DNA from: Marinomonas foliarum
GTDB lineage: Bacteria > Pseudomonadota > Gammaproteobacteria > Pseudomonadales > Marinomonadaceae
Length of the DNA: 64,000 bases
Assembly (NCBI RefSeq): GCF_003337275.1
Contig: NZ_QPJQ01000002.1
Span: 62,001-126,000, forward strand
Direction: 5' to 3'
Positions 45,598-53,755 of this stretch are shown here, piece by piece. Each line of letters starts with the position of its first letter. Within the stretch, counting starts at the first letter, position 1. The position numbers were made by a program, and so were the translations under genes. The notes beneath the pieces are model-generated. The model saw only the letters and a list, made by a program, of their open reading frames with translations. It did no database searches and had not been told where the DNA came from.

Positions 45598-45625
45598 TCA
45601 ATGTTTGAAGATGTTCAAACATTGA
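45598..45625. promoter_or_regulatory. 28-base perfect dyad upstream of gabD
   Basis: Half-sites TCAATGTTTGAA and TTCAAACATTGA are separated by GATG, 115 bases upstream of gabD and 226 bases upstream of the divergent GntR-type gene. No T run follows, so a regulatory protein site is the likely reading. The rest of the 45484-45850 spacer shows nothing else distinct. Confidence 0.6.
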
Positions 45626-45850
45626 CTGTCATTTACAGGTCAATGCGACAAAACCAATATTCTGTATCGATTCTGCATGATGACGTGGCGAGCGTGAAAT
45701 ACCTCCCTTTGGGTATAAATGACTTTTTAAGGGGATGGGGTGGAAAAGCACGACTTACGTCGTCATTAGGCGATTTTTGAGTATAATAAAGTTATCATTT
45801 AAAGGCTGTTTCGCCTGTAACAACAGTTTATCTGGACAAATTAAGAGGGT

Positions 45851-46528
45851 ATGGAGTTGGCGCAAAAAAGAGCGGTTGTTCGTCAGAGCTTACCCGATGT
45901 CATTACGGCGGATTTACGTCAGCGAATTTTGTCTGGCGATCTTGCTGAAGGCGAGTTGATTCGTCAGGAATTATTAGCAGAAGAATACGATGTCTCGCGG
46001 ATGCCCATCCGAGAGGCCTTAAAGCGTCTTGATGCTGAAGGCTTAGTGGTTTTCCAGAATAATCGTGGCGCGACTGTGACTCAACATTCACTGGAAGAAA
46101 TTGCCGAAATTTTTGATGTGCGTATTTTACTGGAAGTCGATCTGTTTCAGCGAGCGATCCCAAACATGACAGTGCAACAAGTGGCTGAATGCGAGACATT
46201 GCTAGAAGCCATGGATGCTTCCTATCAAGCGGGTAACGTCGCCGAATGGGGGCCGTTAAATGGACAATATCACGCTAAATTGTACGAAGCGGCAGGACGT
46301 CATTTAACGGAAGCACTATTAGTACGAGTAACCTTGCAGGCTAACCGTTATGTCAGCATGCACATTGATAAACAAAATAAACGCGAAAGCGCCAGCCATG
46401 ATCACCACGAGTTGTTGGATCTAGCGCGTCAAGGCGATGTGCTTGGGGCAACAGAGCAACTGCGTCGTCATCTGGTAAATACCAAACATCAAGTCATAGA
46501 ATTCGTTAAACAAACTAGGGCACAGTAA
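45851..46528 (+). CDS. GntR-family (FCD) transcriptional regulator
   Basis: This 225-residue protein has a GntR winged helix at about residues 15-75 (LRQRILSGDLAEGELIRQEL, then DVSRMPIREALKRL) and an FCD-type all-helical ligand domain (Gln-Tyr-His in NGQYHAKLYEAAGR and a later His pair SHDHHELL). GAGGG lies before the ATG. It is divergent from gabD and converges on the hydroxyproline operon, so it could control either; FCD regulators with a TTGTATCCAA-like site are common for amino-acid and hydroxyproline genes. Confidence 0.88.
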   Translation: MELAQKRAVVRQSLPDVITADLRQRILSGDLAEGELIRQELLAEEYDVSRMPIREALKRLDAEGLVVFQNNRGATVTQHSLEEIAEIFDVRILLEVDLFQRAIPNMTVQQVAECETLLEAMDASYQAGNVAEWGPLNGQYHAKLYEAAGRHLTEALLVRVTLQANRYVSMHIDKQNKRESASHDHHELLDLARQGDVLGATEQLRRHLVNTKHQVIEFVKQTRAQ

Positions 46529-46549
46529 CCGTACTTTGCCCTATTCTGC

Positions 46550-47569
46550 TCACCCTTTCTTTAGCTTCAATAAATCCTCGTAAAGCGCCCGTGGAACCTC
46601 CAGCTCGTTACGCTCTAGATTAAACACTTGAGCTGCTTGGCGTCGTTGTGATGGAAGACGTGCACCTTGGTCAATCACATCGGCAAACAGTCGTTCTGCG
46701 CGATCATTGTTTTCAACGGCATGGCCGCCACTGAGCATATTAGGGTCAAACGCAATAATGATTTCACCATGATACGGAGCCTCTGGTTTACCCCCAGCTG
46801 CCTCCATACTTTCCTTGCTGGTTAGGTCATCGATCAGTGGCCCCGCCATTAATTCGATCATCAAGGATAACGCAGAGCCTTTGTGCCCTCCGAAAGTCAG
46901 CATAGCGCCATTCATGGCCGCTTCTGCGTCTGTCGTCGGGTTGCCTTCACTGTCTATCGCCACGCCTTCTGGAAGCGGTTTTCCAGCGCGTCGGTACAGC
47001 TCAATTTCACCGCGAGCGAATTGGCTGGTGGCAAAATCAAAGGTAAATGGCGCTTTGCCATGTCGTGGCCAACTGAAAGCAAAAGGATTGGTGCCTAGCA
47101 AGCCGCGTTTACCGCCAGCAGGGGCTACCCATGCATGGCTTGGCAACATGGCCATACCAACCAGGCCTGCCGCCGACAGCATTTCAACTTCTGGCCAAAG
47201 CGCTGAAAAATGAAAGCAACGATTTATCGCCAGAGCGGCGACGCCATTCTTCTTCGCCTTTTCTATCAATAAAGGCATCGCCGCTTTCATCGCCAGCAGC
47301 GAAACGGCATCGTTCGCATCGGCGCGAACAACTGCAGGACCCACATCACTAATGGTTGGTTCTGCAGTGCCGCTGGCGCGACCAGATCGAATGCTTTCAA
47401 CACACATAAACAATCGATACAAACCATGGGAATGGCAATCACCAAGCTGGTTGGTGTAAATAATGTCAGTAATAGCACTGGCGTGTTCTGCGTTAAAGCC
47501 ATTATTGGTGAGCACAGATTCACTGAGTTCACGTACCTGGTTTAGGCTAAGAGTAATATTGTCGCTCAT
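46550..47569 (-). CDS. Ldh2/DpkA-type oxidoreductase (cyclic-imine reductase candidate)
   Basis: From ATG 47569 (GGGAG upstream) the protein has 339 residues. It belongs to the malate/L-lactate dehydrogenase 2 family, with the catalytic His region LGDCHSHGLYRL and the nucleotide region LLGTNPFAFSWPRHG ... DFATS. In proline and hydroxyproline clusters this family reduces delta1-pyrroline-2-carboxylate or piperideine-2-carboxylate. It is the last gene of the operon. The imine-reductase role is inferred from context; a malate-type activity cannot be excluded. Confidence 0.82.
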   Translation of the reverse strand: MSDNITLSLNQVRELSESVLTNNGFNAEHASAITDIIYTNQLGDCHSHGLYRLFMCVESIRSGRASGTAEPTISDVGPAVVRADANDAVSLLAMKAAMPLLIEKAKKNGVAALAINRCFHFSALWPEVEMLSAAGLVGMAMLPSHAWVAPAGGKRGLLGTNPFAFSWPRHGKAPFTFDFATSQFARGEIELYRRAGKPLPEGVAIDSEGNPTTDAEAAMNGAMLTFGGHKGSALSLMIELMAGPLIDDLTSKESMEAAGGKPEAPYHGEIIIAFDPNMLSGGHAVENNDRAERLFADVIDQGARLPSQRRQAAQVFNLERNELEVPRALYEDLLKLKKG

Positions 47570-47604
47570 GGTATCTCCCAAGATTCAATGAAATGCGTAT
47601 AAAA

Positions 47605-48855
47605 TCACTTAAAACGCAAAGCTGAATAGGCTTCAAGTGGAATACTTGATGGCTGGTGGTGTATTAACTCCGCAACCAATTCCGCAGTGCCTGCGGATTG
47701 CGTTAAGCCTAAATGACCATGTCCGAAAGCATAAATCACCCGCTTAGATTGGCTGGAGTAACTGATGACAGGCAAGCTGTCTGGCATAGAGGGCCGAAAG
47801 CCCATCCATTGTTTGCCATTTTCAATGTTCAGATCCGGTAAAAACTGAGCGGCTTTATCGAGCAAAATTTCGGAGCGCTTAAAGTTTGGCGCTAAAGACA
47901 AGCCACCTAATTCGACGGCGCCGCCAACCCGTACGCCACCGCCCGCCTTGGTGACCACAAAACCATGATTACTAAAAGTGATGTGGGTTTTTAAATCAAA
48001 TGCACCAGCGGGCAAGGTTGTGTTGTACCCTCGTTCAGTATCGAGCGGCAAACTGTCGCCAATAGACAGGGCTAAAGCTTTTGACCAAGCGCCTGCTGCC
48101 AGTACGATTTGGCTGGCTTCATAATCCGCCGAATCGCATTTTAAGCCAACTAAATCCTCTTTTAAATCAATAGCATGAACCTCTGAAATGGCGATTTTAC
48201 CGCCGAGTTTTTCAAACTCATTGGCCAAATGATCTGTCCAAATTTTAGGGTCGACAACATTTTTCCATTCTGGCGTAAAAACAGCATGAGTAAACCTAGG
48301 GTGAATGCCTGGCTGGATTTTGGCGATGGCCTGTGGGCAGAGCAGTAGCTCATAAACCACACCGTGTTCTTGGCGAGTCTGCCAGCCGGCAAGGCTGGCG
48401 TTGAACTCATCTTGTCCTTCGTAAAGCTGTAACTGCCCTTCGCGACGAATCATGGCTTCGCCATTAACAGCTTCAATCTGACGCTCTAATGCGGCTTTTG
48501 AAAAATTCATTAAACTGGCTTGCGCAGCTAAAGCGGCTTGGTATTTGTCTTTCCAGCTGGCGCGCCAGAAACGCAGCATCCAAGGCAATATTTTCAGTGC
48601 GTAAGCCGGACGCAAAGACAAAGGGCCGAGAGGATCGATCAACCATTTTGGCGCTTTGCGCATAATGCCCGGTGTCGCAAGAGGAATTACATCCGCAAAG
48701 GCGAACGCGCCTGCATTACCAGACGAAGTTTCAGCTGCGACGCCTCTACTGTCTAACACAAGGACTTGCTTGCCTTGCTGTTGAAGTTTTAGCGCTGTGC
48801 TTATTCCAATGATGCCTGCGCCAATGACGATGACATCATAGTGTTGCGAGTTCAT
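47605..48855 (-). CDS. FAD-dependent D-amino-acid dehydrogenase (D-hydroxyproline dehydrogenase candidate)
   Basis: This 416-residue DadA-like protein has the N-terminal FAD motif VIVIGAGIIGISTALKLQQQG and a C-terminal FAD segment YAFGHGHLGLTQSAGTAELVAEL. In this operon it would oxidise cis-4-hydroxy-D-proline, made by the upstream epimerase, to the cyclic imine. Its start overlaps the epimerase stop by four bases (ATGA), which shows tight coupling. Plain DadA acting on D-alanine is less likely here. Confidence 0.87.
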   Translation of the reverse strand: MNSQHYDVIVIGAGIIGISTALKLQQQGKQVLVLDSRGVAAETSSGNAGAFAFADVIPLATPGIMRKAPKWLIDPLGPLSLRPAYALKILPWMLRFWRASWKDKYQAALAAQASLMNFSKAALERQIEAVNGEAMIRREGQLQLYEGQDEFNASLAGWQTRQEHGVVYELLLCPQAIAKIQPGIHPRFTHAVFTPEWKNVVDPKIWTDHLANEFEKLGGKIAISEVHAIDLKEDLVGLKCDSADYEASQIVLAAGAWSKALALSIGDSLPLDTERGYNTTLPAGAFDLKTHITFSNHGFVVTKAGGGVRVGGAVELGGLSLAPNFKRSEILLDKAAQFLPDLNIENGKQWMGFRPSMPDSLPVISYSSQSKRVIYAFGHGHLGLTQSAGTAELVAELIHHQPSSIPLEAYSALRFK

Positions 48856-49802
48856 AGTAACACTCCGTGGCGGAGCGGATCAGCAGGGTTGCTCATTATC
48901 TTGGCTTCTCTGGTGATAAAGGCTTGTCCAGTAATCGATGGCACGATAGCACCTTCTGGTACTTTGGCGGATGTGGAGAACTGATAACTCAACGTATAGC
49001 CGCTGCCGATAGTGCTTTCTTGGTAGATTTCTTCGCCAGGAGCGAGGCGCTGATCCGCTGCTAAACAGGATAAGCGAGCAGAACTGCCTGTGCCACAAGG
49101 CGAGCGGTCATAAGCATCGTCTGGGCACAAGACGAAATTACGACTGTGCCCTTTGTCTGTTAGTGCAGGTCCATAGAAAACAATGTGATCGATAATGCCA
49201 CCGTTTTCTCCTTCAATACCATTGGCATAAATGTTTTCTCGTACCTTGATACCAACGTCGGTCAATGTCCGAATGTTACTGGGTAATACGGGCGTTGGGC
49301 TGTCATCAACAATAAAAAACCAATTGCCACCGTAAGCAATATCACCGACAACCGTACCGACGCCTTCTACATTCAGAGTAACGCCTTTTTTGAAGCGGTA
49401 ACTGTATATGTTCTGCACTGTGACGGTATTGCTGTCGGTCAAAGTGACTTCAACAATGCCCACGGGCGTTTCTATCTTATGGGTGCCAATGCCTATTTTG
49501 CCAATGTGCGCCAGTGTCGCCGCAAGACCAATGGTGCCGTGACCACACATACCAATGACCGCCGCCGCATCAAAGTAAATTACCCCTGTAACGCACTCAG
49601 GGTTTGTTGGCTCGACCAACAATGCGCCAACCATGGCTTCTTGCCCGTAGGGTTCCATCACTAATGAGCGATAGAAGTCTTTATGTTCTGTCGCAAGGCG
49701 TTTGGCTCGTTCAGCTAAAGGCCCAGATCCAAGATCAGGGCCACCTTCTAATACGACGCGGGTTGGTTCGCCTTCCGTATGGCTATCGACAACAACTATC
49801 AT
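48852..49802 (-). CDS. 4-hydroxyproline 2-epimerase (proline racemase family)
   Basis: This 316-residue proline-racemase-fold protein retains both catalytic cysteines: MCGHGTIG in the first half and DRSPCGTGSSA in the second. Two cysteines indicate an epimerase or racemase; the trans-3-hydroxyproline dehydratase branch has Thr at the first position. It interconverts trans-4-hydroxy-L-proline and cis-4-hydroxy-D-proline, the first step of bacterial hydroxyproline degradation. It is four bases after the DapA-like gene. Confidence 0.9.
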   Translation of the reverse strand: MIVVVDSHTEGEPTRVVLEGGPDLGSGPLAERAKRLATEHKDFYRSLVMEPYGQEAMVGALLVEPTNPECVTGVIYFDAAAVIGMCGHGTIGLAATLAHIGKIGIGTHKIETPVGIVEVTLTDSNTVTVQNIYSYRFKKGVTLNVEGVGTVVGDIAYGGNWFFIVDDSPTPVLPSNIRTLTDVGIKVRENIYANGIEGENGGIIDHIVFYGPALTDKGHSRNFVLCPDDAYDRSPCGTGSSARLSCLAADQRLAPGEEIYQESTIGSGYTLSYQFSTSAKVPEGAIVPSITGQAFITREAKIMSNPADPLRHGVLL

Positions 49803-49806
49803 TGTG

Positions 49807-50784
49807 TTACCTGCATTCTGTAATCACTCCACCTTGTTTAGACCAATCGGCAAACCACGTCTTGAACAAGGCATATTGTTGTTCGCAGTAATGGCGTTGG
49901 GCATCGTTCAATTCGTCCGTTTCATTGAAATGTAAGCGGTATTCCTCTTCTCCATTCAACACTAACAAATATTTGAAGAAAAGCACCAATTCTGGACCTT
50001 CATCAAAGCTGGCTAATACACTAAAGGCCTCTTCCAACTCTTTTGCTCGGACTCGCGCTTCGGCATTGCCGGCGGCCGCTTTGCGTGACAAATTTGCCAG
50101 TAGCAATACTTCTTTTGGTAATGCTGTGCCTATACCTGTGATCGCACCCACAGCGCCACAATTAACGAAACCATGGAATACCGCGGTATCTACTCCGACC
50201 ATGAGTAACACACTGTCGTCTTTTGAGGTGATATTCTCCGCAGCATAACGAAGGTCGTCTTCACCACCAAACTCTTTAAAACCCACCAAATTTGCGTGCT
50301 CAGCACGTAAGCTGAAAAACAAATCAGCGCGCGTTGCGAACCCATACACTGGGCTATTGTAAATAATAGCAGGCACATCTGGTGCGGCTGACAATATCGC
50401 CTTGAAATGGTTCTTTTGCGCAGCAATCACTGTACCGCGAGACAGAACACGAGGAATCACCATCAAGCCTGCCGCTCCGACTTTTTGTGCGTGAGCCGCC
50501 AGCGCTACTGCGGACTTTGTATTAATCGCCCCAGTGCCGACCACTACAGGTACACCAGCATCCACCAAGCGCTCCACGCCTTCCATGCGCTCGGCATCCG
50601 TAAACAAAGGCCAATCACCCATAGAACCGCAATACACCACCGCCGACATCCCCGCCGCGATCATTTCCTTACCCTTCTTCACCAAGCCATCGAAATCGGG
50701 CGTGCGATCCGCCTTACAAGGCGTCATCAACGCCGGCATGATGCCGTTAAAAACACTAACATCTAACACTACATTACTCATCAT
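49807..50784 (-). CDS. DapA-family lyase (pyrroline-4-hydroxy-2-carboxylate deaminase candidate)
   Basis: From ATG 50784 (AAAAGG upstream) the protein has 325 residues; a second ATG follows directly. It is a TIM-barrel class I lyase with Tyr in IIYNSPVYGF and the Schiff-base lysine in LVGFKEFGGEDD. In hydroxyproline clusters this family deaminates the cyclic imine to 2-oxoglutarate semialdehyde. It is the first gene of the four-gene operon. Dihydrodipicolinate synthase is unlikely given context and a divergent active-site loop. Confidence 0.86.
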   Translation of the reverse strand: MMSNVVLDVSVFNGIMPALMTPCKADRTPDFDGLVKKGKEMIAAGMSAVVYCGSMGDWPLFTDAERMEGVERLVDAGVPVVVGTGAINTKSAVALAAHAQKVGAAGLMVIPRVLSRGTVIAAQKNHFKAILSAAPDVPAIIYNSPVYGFATRADLFFSLRAEHANLVGFKEFGGEDDLRYAAENITSKDDSVLLMVGVDTAVFHGFVNCGAVGAITGIGTALPKEVLLLANLSRKAAAGNAEARVRAKELEEAFSVLASFDEGPELVLFFKYLLVLNGEEEYRLHFNETDELNDAQRHYCEQQYALFKTWFADWSKQGGVITECR

Positions 50785-50837
50785 TCGATACCTTTTCAAA
50801 GAAATTGGAGGAATTTGCTGACCATTAGTAAAAATGG

Positions 50838-50853
50838 ATTTTGTATCCAAAAT
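50838..50853. promoter_or_regulatory. GntR-type operator candidate upstream of the hydroxyproline operon
   Basis: ATTTTG-TATC-CAAAAT is an inverted repeat with a TTGTATCCAA core, typical in form of FCD-GntR operators. It lies 54 bases upstream of the first gene. The GntR-type protein at 45851 is the obvious candidate ligand. Confidence 0.6.
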
Positions 50854-50995
50854 ATACCGAGTGCAAAAAGTAGTCAATGAATTATCTGCATAGGTGCGAT
50901 TTCTACAAAGATTTATACTGTTCTACTTGCTGGCTTTTGAAGAAGTGTGTTCTATATGTTTGCCTATAACGTTTAATAAGTTGTAAGAGGTTTGT

Positions 50996-51349
50996 TTGTC
51001 CTATTTAGATCAGTTCATGCAGCAGTGGAAAACGTATTTACAACAGCAGCTTTCCCTATGTGGTATGAACTATATAGTCTCGGAGGCTGGTGATGCTGCG
51101 GATATTAAGACGAATTCATTGGCGTATTTCAGTTGGCTTCGGACGACTTCTGGAGCCAATAAGAGTTTCGATGAATCAAGGGATGAAGTCGCTTGGATCA
51201 TGCTGGAAAAGCAGTTAAAAGCCTTTGCGGAAAAAGCCGAAAAAGGAACGTTTGATCTAGTATCGAAGCTACACCTTGAGAAAAACCAAATTCAGATAGT
51301 TCTCAATTTTAGTTATGATGACGAGCAACATATCGTTTATGTGAGTTGA
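50996..51349 (+). CDS. Hypothetical protein, 117 residues
   Basis: This is not recognised. It would start at TTG 50996, preceded by AAGAGG at good spacing; no ATG start keeps the N-terminus. The protein is acidic with a helical first half (MQQWKTYLQQQL) and an alternating beta-like C-terminus (NQIQIVLNFSYDDEQHIVYV). There is no signal peptide, membrane segment or cysteine motif. It stands alone between the hydroxyproline operon promoter and a repeat element, so it may be an accessory gene. Confidence 0.55.
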   Translation: MSYLDQFMQQWKTYLQQQLSLCGMNYIVSEAGDAADIKTNSLAYFSWLRTTSGANKSFDESRDEVAWIMLEKQLKAFAEKAEKGTFDLVSKLHLEKNQIQIVLNFSYDDEQHIVYVS

Positions 51350-51443
51350 GCTCTGATTTCTTAATTATCGCGTTTCATCATAAGAAAATATTCTTGTCGT
51401 TTCCGAGAAGGAGGGTGTTGCTAAACCACTTCCGTTGATCTTG

Positions 51444-51516
51444 TAGGTCGCGTATTTATGCCGACAAAAAACTCGTTACAACAAATTTCGTCTTGTCGGG
51501 CTAAAGCCACGACCTA
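51444..51516. repeat. REP-like palindromic intergenic repeat
   Basis: A left arm beginning TAGGTCGCG and ending GCCGACAA (51444-51467) pairs with a right arm beginning TTGTCGGGCT and ending ACGACCTA (51493-51516), matching at about 19 of 24 positions. The right arm itself folds through GGCT/AGCC. The TAGGTCG...GGCTTTAGCCCGACA form is like the REP-type repeats scattered in gammaproteobacterial genomes. It lies downstream of lpd and may also act as its terminator. Confidence 0.72.
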
Positions 51517-51586
51517 AAAAAACAATACAAATCAATAGGTTGTAATTTAGAAAACATAGGTTTCTCACGCAAAAGTCTCGTAATCA

Positions 51587-52990
51587 TTAAGCCTTTTTCG
51601 CTGTCTTGTTCGGCAAGTCGGTAATCGTCCCTGCACCGAGCTCGGCAGCTAAGCCAACGGTTTCATGGAGGCTTGGGTGAGCGTGGATAGTTAAGGCGAT
51701 GTCTTCCAGTGTGGCACCTAGTTCGATGGCTAGGGTCAGTTCTCCGAGTAATTCCCCTGCATGAGAACCAACGATACCAGCACCTAAGACGCGGTCTGTT
51801 GTTTCGTCATAAATGAGTTTGGTTTTGCCTTGGGTCACGCCGGAGGCAATGGCGCGTCCACTGGCACTCCATGGAAATACGGCGGTTTTAACTGGAATAT
51901 CCTGCTTTTTCGCTTCAGTTTCGGTTAAACCAACCCAAGCCACTTCTGGGAAAGTGTAGGCAATAGAAGGAATAGCAAGCGGTTGAAAATCGACCTTGTG
52001 ACCCGCAATTACCTCGGCGGCGGTATGGCCTTGGTGCGAGGCTTTATGCGCCAGCATCGGGCCATGAGTGACATCGCCAATAGCGTAAATATTGGGTACA
52101 GATGTTTGGCACTTATCATCAGTCAATACAAAACCACGCTCGTCTAATTTGACGCCAATGTCTGAAATACCAGCAGTTTTGCCATTCGGTGAGCGACCGA
52201 CAGCAACCAGTACTGCATCGACAGCGAGCTGGCGTTCGCCATCTTTGTCCTTCAAGGTAACGTTTAACGCTTCTGGTGTGGCTTCTATATTGGTCACTTG
52301 GGTTTTGGTTAAAAAGCTCATGCGGTCTTTGTTGACTTGCTCGAAGACCTTCACAAGGTCTTTGTCTGCGCCTGTCATGACCTGCTCGCCAAGCTCGGCA
52401 ACCGTAATTTTCGCGCCGAGTGATTGATAAACCGTTGCCATTTCTAAACCAATAATGCCGCCGCCAAGTATCAATAGGTGCTCTGGAATACGTTCGAGCT
52501 GTAGCGCGCTGGTGGAGTCTAAAATACGTGGATCGTCATATGGCACAAAGGGCAGTTTAATGGCACGAGAACCCACGGCGATGATGGCGTTTTTGAATGC
52601 TACTTTTTCTTCTGAACCATCTTTTGAGACTGTAATAGAGTTTGTAGAGTCAAACTTGCCTTCACCATAAAAAACCGTGACTTTTCGCCCCTTAGCCATC
52701 AGTGCAAGGTTGCTGGTTAGAGTGTCTACGGTGGATTGTCTGTGGTGTCGAATGGCTTCAAGATTGATAGTCGGCTTGGCAAATTGCACGCCATGAGCAG
52801 GCTCGTCAGCCATCAGGATTTTACCTGCAACATGCAAAAGCGCTTTGGAGGAAATGCAGCCAACGTTTAAACAAACGCCGCCCAAGGTCCTGTGGCGCTC
52901 TATCATGGCGACGTTTAAACCTAAATCGGCTGCTCGAAACGCCGTTGCGTACCCGCCAGGACCACTGCCCAACACTACTAAATCGTACAT
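51587..52990 (-). CDS. lpd: Dihydrolipoamide dehydrogenase, stand-alone copy
   Basis: From ATG 52990 (GGAGGAG upstream) the protein has 467 residues. It has an FAD motif VVLGSGPGGYATAFRAADLG, the redox-active disulfide GGVCLNVGCISSKALLH, an NAD motif LILGGGIIGLEMATVYQSLG, and the catalytic His-Glu in IHAHPSLHE. It reoxidises lipoyl domains with NAD. No E1/E2 partner gene is near. A TetR-type gene lies divergently, and two near-identical palindromes lie between them, one just upstream of its ribosome site, so this copy is probably regulated and non-housekeeping, or shared by several complexes. Confidence 0.92.
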   Translation of the reverse strand: MYDLVVLGSGPGGYATAFRAADLGLNVAMIERHRTLGGVCLNVGCISSKALLHVAGKILMADEPAHGVQFAKPTINLEAIRHHRQSTVDTLTSNLALMAKGRKVTVFYGEGKFDSTNSITVSKDGSEEKVAFKNAIIAVGSRAIKLPFVPYDDPRILDSTSALQLERIPEHLLILGGGIIGLEMATVYQSLGAKITVAELGEQVMTGADKDLVKVFEQVNKDRMSFLTKTQVTNIEATPEALNVTLKDKDGERQLAVDAVLVAVGRSPNGKTAGISDIGVKLDERGFVLTDDKCQTSVPNIYAIGDVTHGPMLAHKASHQGHTAAEVIAGHKVDFQPLAIPSIAYTFPEVAWVGLTETEAKKQDIPVKTAVFPWSASGRAIASGVTQGKTKLIYDETTDRVLGAGIVGSHAGELLGELTLAIELGATLEDIALTIHAHPSLHETVGLAAELGAGTITDLPNKTAKKA

Positions 52991-53030
52991 TATATTCTCC
53001 TCCTCCGGCTGTTTGATGAGGTAGGAAAGA

Positions 53031-53058
53031 ATTCTACCTATCACTAGATAGGTAGAAT
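53031..53058. promoter_or_regulatory. TetR-type operator 1 (lpd side)
   Basis: Half-sites ATTCTACCTATC and GATAGGTAGAAT around ACTA form a perfect 28-base palindrome, 41 bases upstream of the lpd ATG. Form and position fit a TetR-family operator. Confidence 0.82.
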
Positions 53059-53090
53059 ATAGCTTGAGTATTCAAGTAGGGTCAATAAAA

Positions 53091-53110
53091 TACCTATCAC
53101 TAGATAGATA
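53091..53110. promoter_or_regulatory. TetR-type operator 2 (tetR side)
   Basis: TACCTATC-ACTA-GATAGATA repeats the core of operator 1 with one mismatch and lies 19 bases upstream of the TetR-type ATG, where it would give autorepression. Confidence 0.82.
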
Positions 53111-53128
53111 AATACATGAGATAAGTAA

Positions 53129-53692
53129 ATGACAGCGGATAAAAACGACACCAAAACGAAAATTATGGACACGGCCGAAGGCTTTATCGTGCAAGGTGGC
53201 TATAACGCGTTTAGTTTTCGAGACATCGCCGACGCGGTGGGTATCAAGAGTGCGAGTGTTCACTATCACTATCCGACCAAAGCCGACTTGGTCTCTGCCG
53301 TGATGGCTCGTTACACCGAAGATTTTTCGACTCTACTACCAGAACCGCAGGATGAAAACATTGACGCCAAAACACTGTTGAATAGTTTCATCGATGGTTT
53401 TAAAACCAAGATAGTCGATCAGCGTAATATGAGTTTGTGTACTATGCTGACATCGAACAAGCCAATTTTACCTGAGGCGGTTTGTGTTGAGTTGGCTGCA
53501 TTTTATCAGTTAATCTTAGATTGGCTGACTCAAGTCTTTATGCGTTTGAATGAAGCCACTGAAAAAATAGGATTTATGCAGGCGAGTCAACTACTTGCCT
53601 GTCTGCATGGGGCTTCAATTCTGGTACAAGGCACGAATCAGCCTGACTTTTTTGATCACGCTCTATCCGACTTTCGAAGTCGTTATCTATAA
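53129..53692 (+). CDS. TetR family transcriptional regulator (lpd neighbour)
   Basis: This 187-residue protein has a TetR helix-turn-helix at about residues 8-55 (FRDIADAVGIKSASVHYHYPTKADLV) and a C-terminal domain of the YcdC/TetR_C type with unknown ligand. Two palindromes lie in the spacer to the divergent lpd gene, so it very likely represses both. The gene that follows is unrelated in function. Confidence 0.9.
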   Translation: MTADKNDTKTKIMDTAEGFIVQGGYNAFSFRDIADAVGIKSASVHYHYPTKADLVSAVMARYTEDFSTLLPEPQDENIDAKTLLNSFIDGFKTKIVDQRNMSLCTMLTSNKPILPEAVCVELAAFYQLILDWLTQVFMRLNEATEKIGFMQASQLLACLHGASILVQGTNQPDFFDHALSDFRSRYL

Positions 53693-53755
53693 AACCATGC
53701 GAGATACTAATTTCAGGCATGGCATGATTGATGTATCATAAAGCTTCCATGTTTT

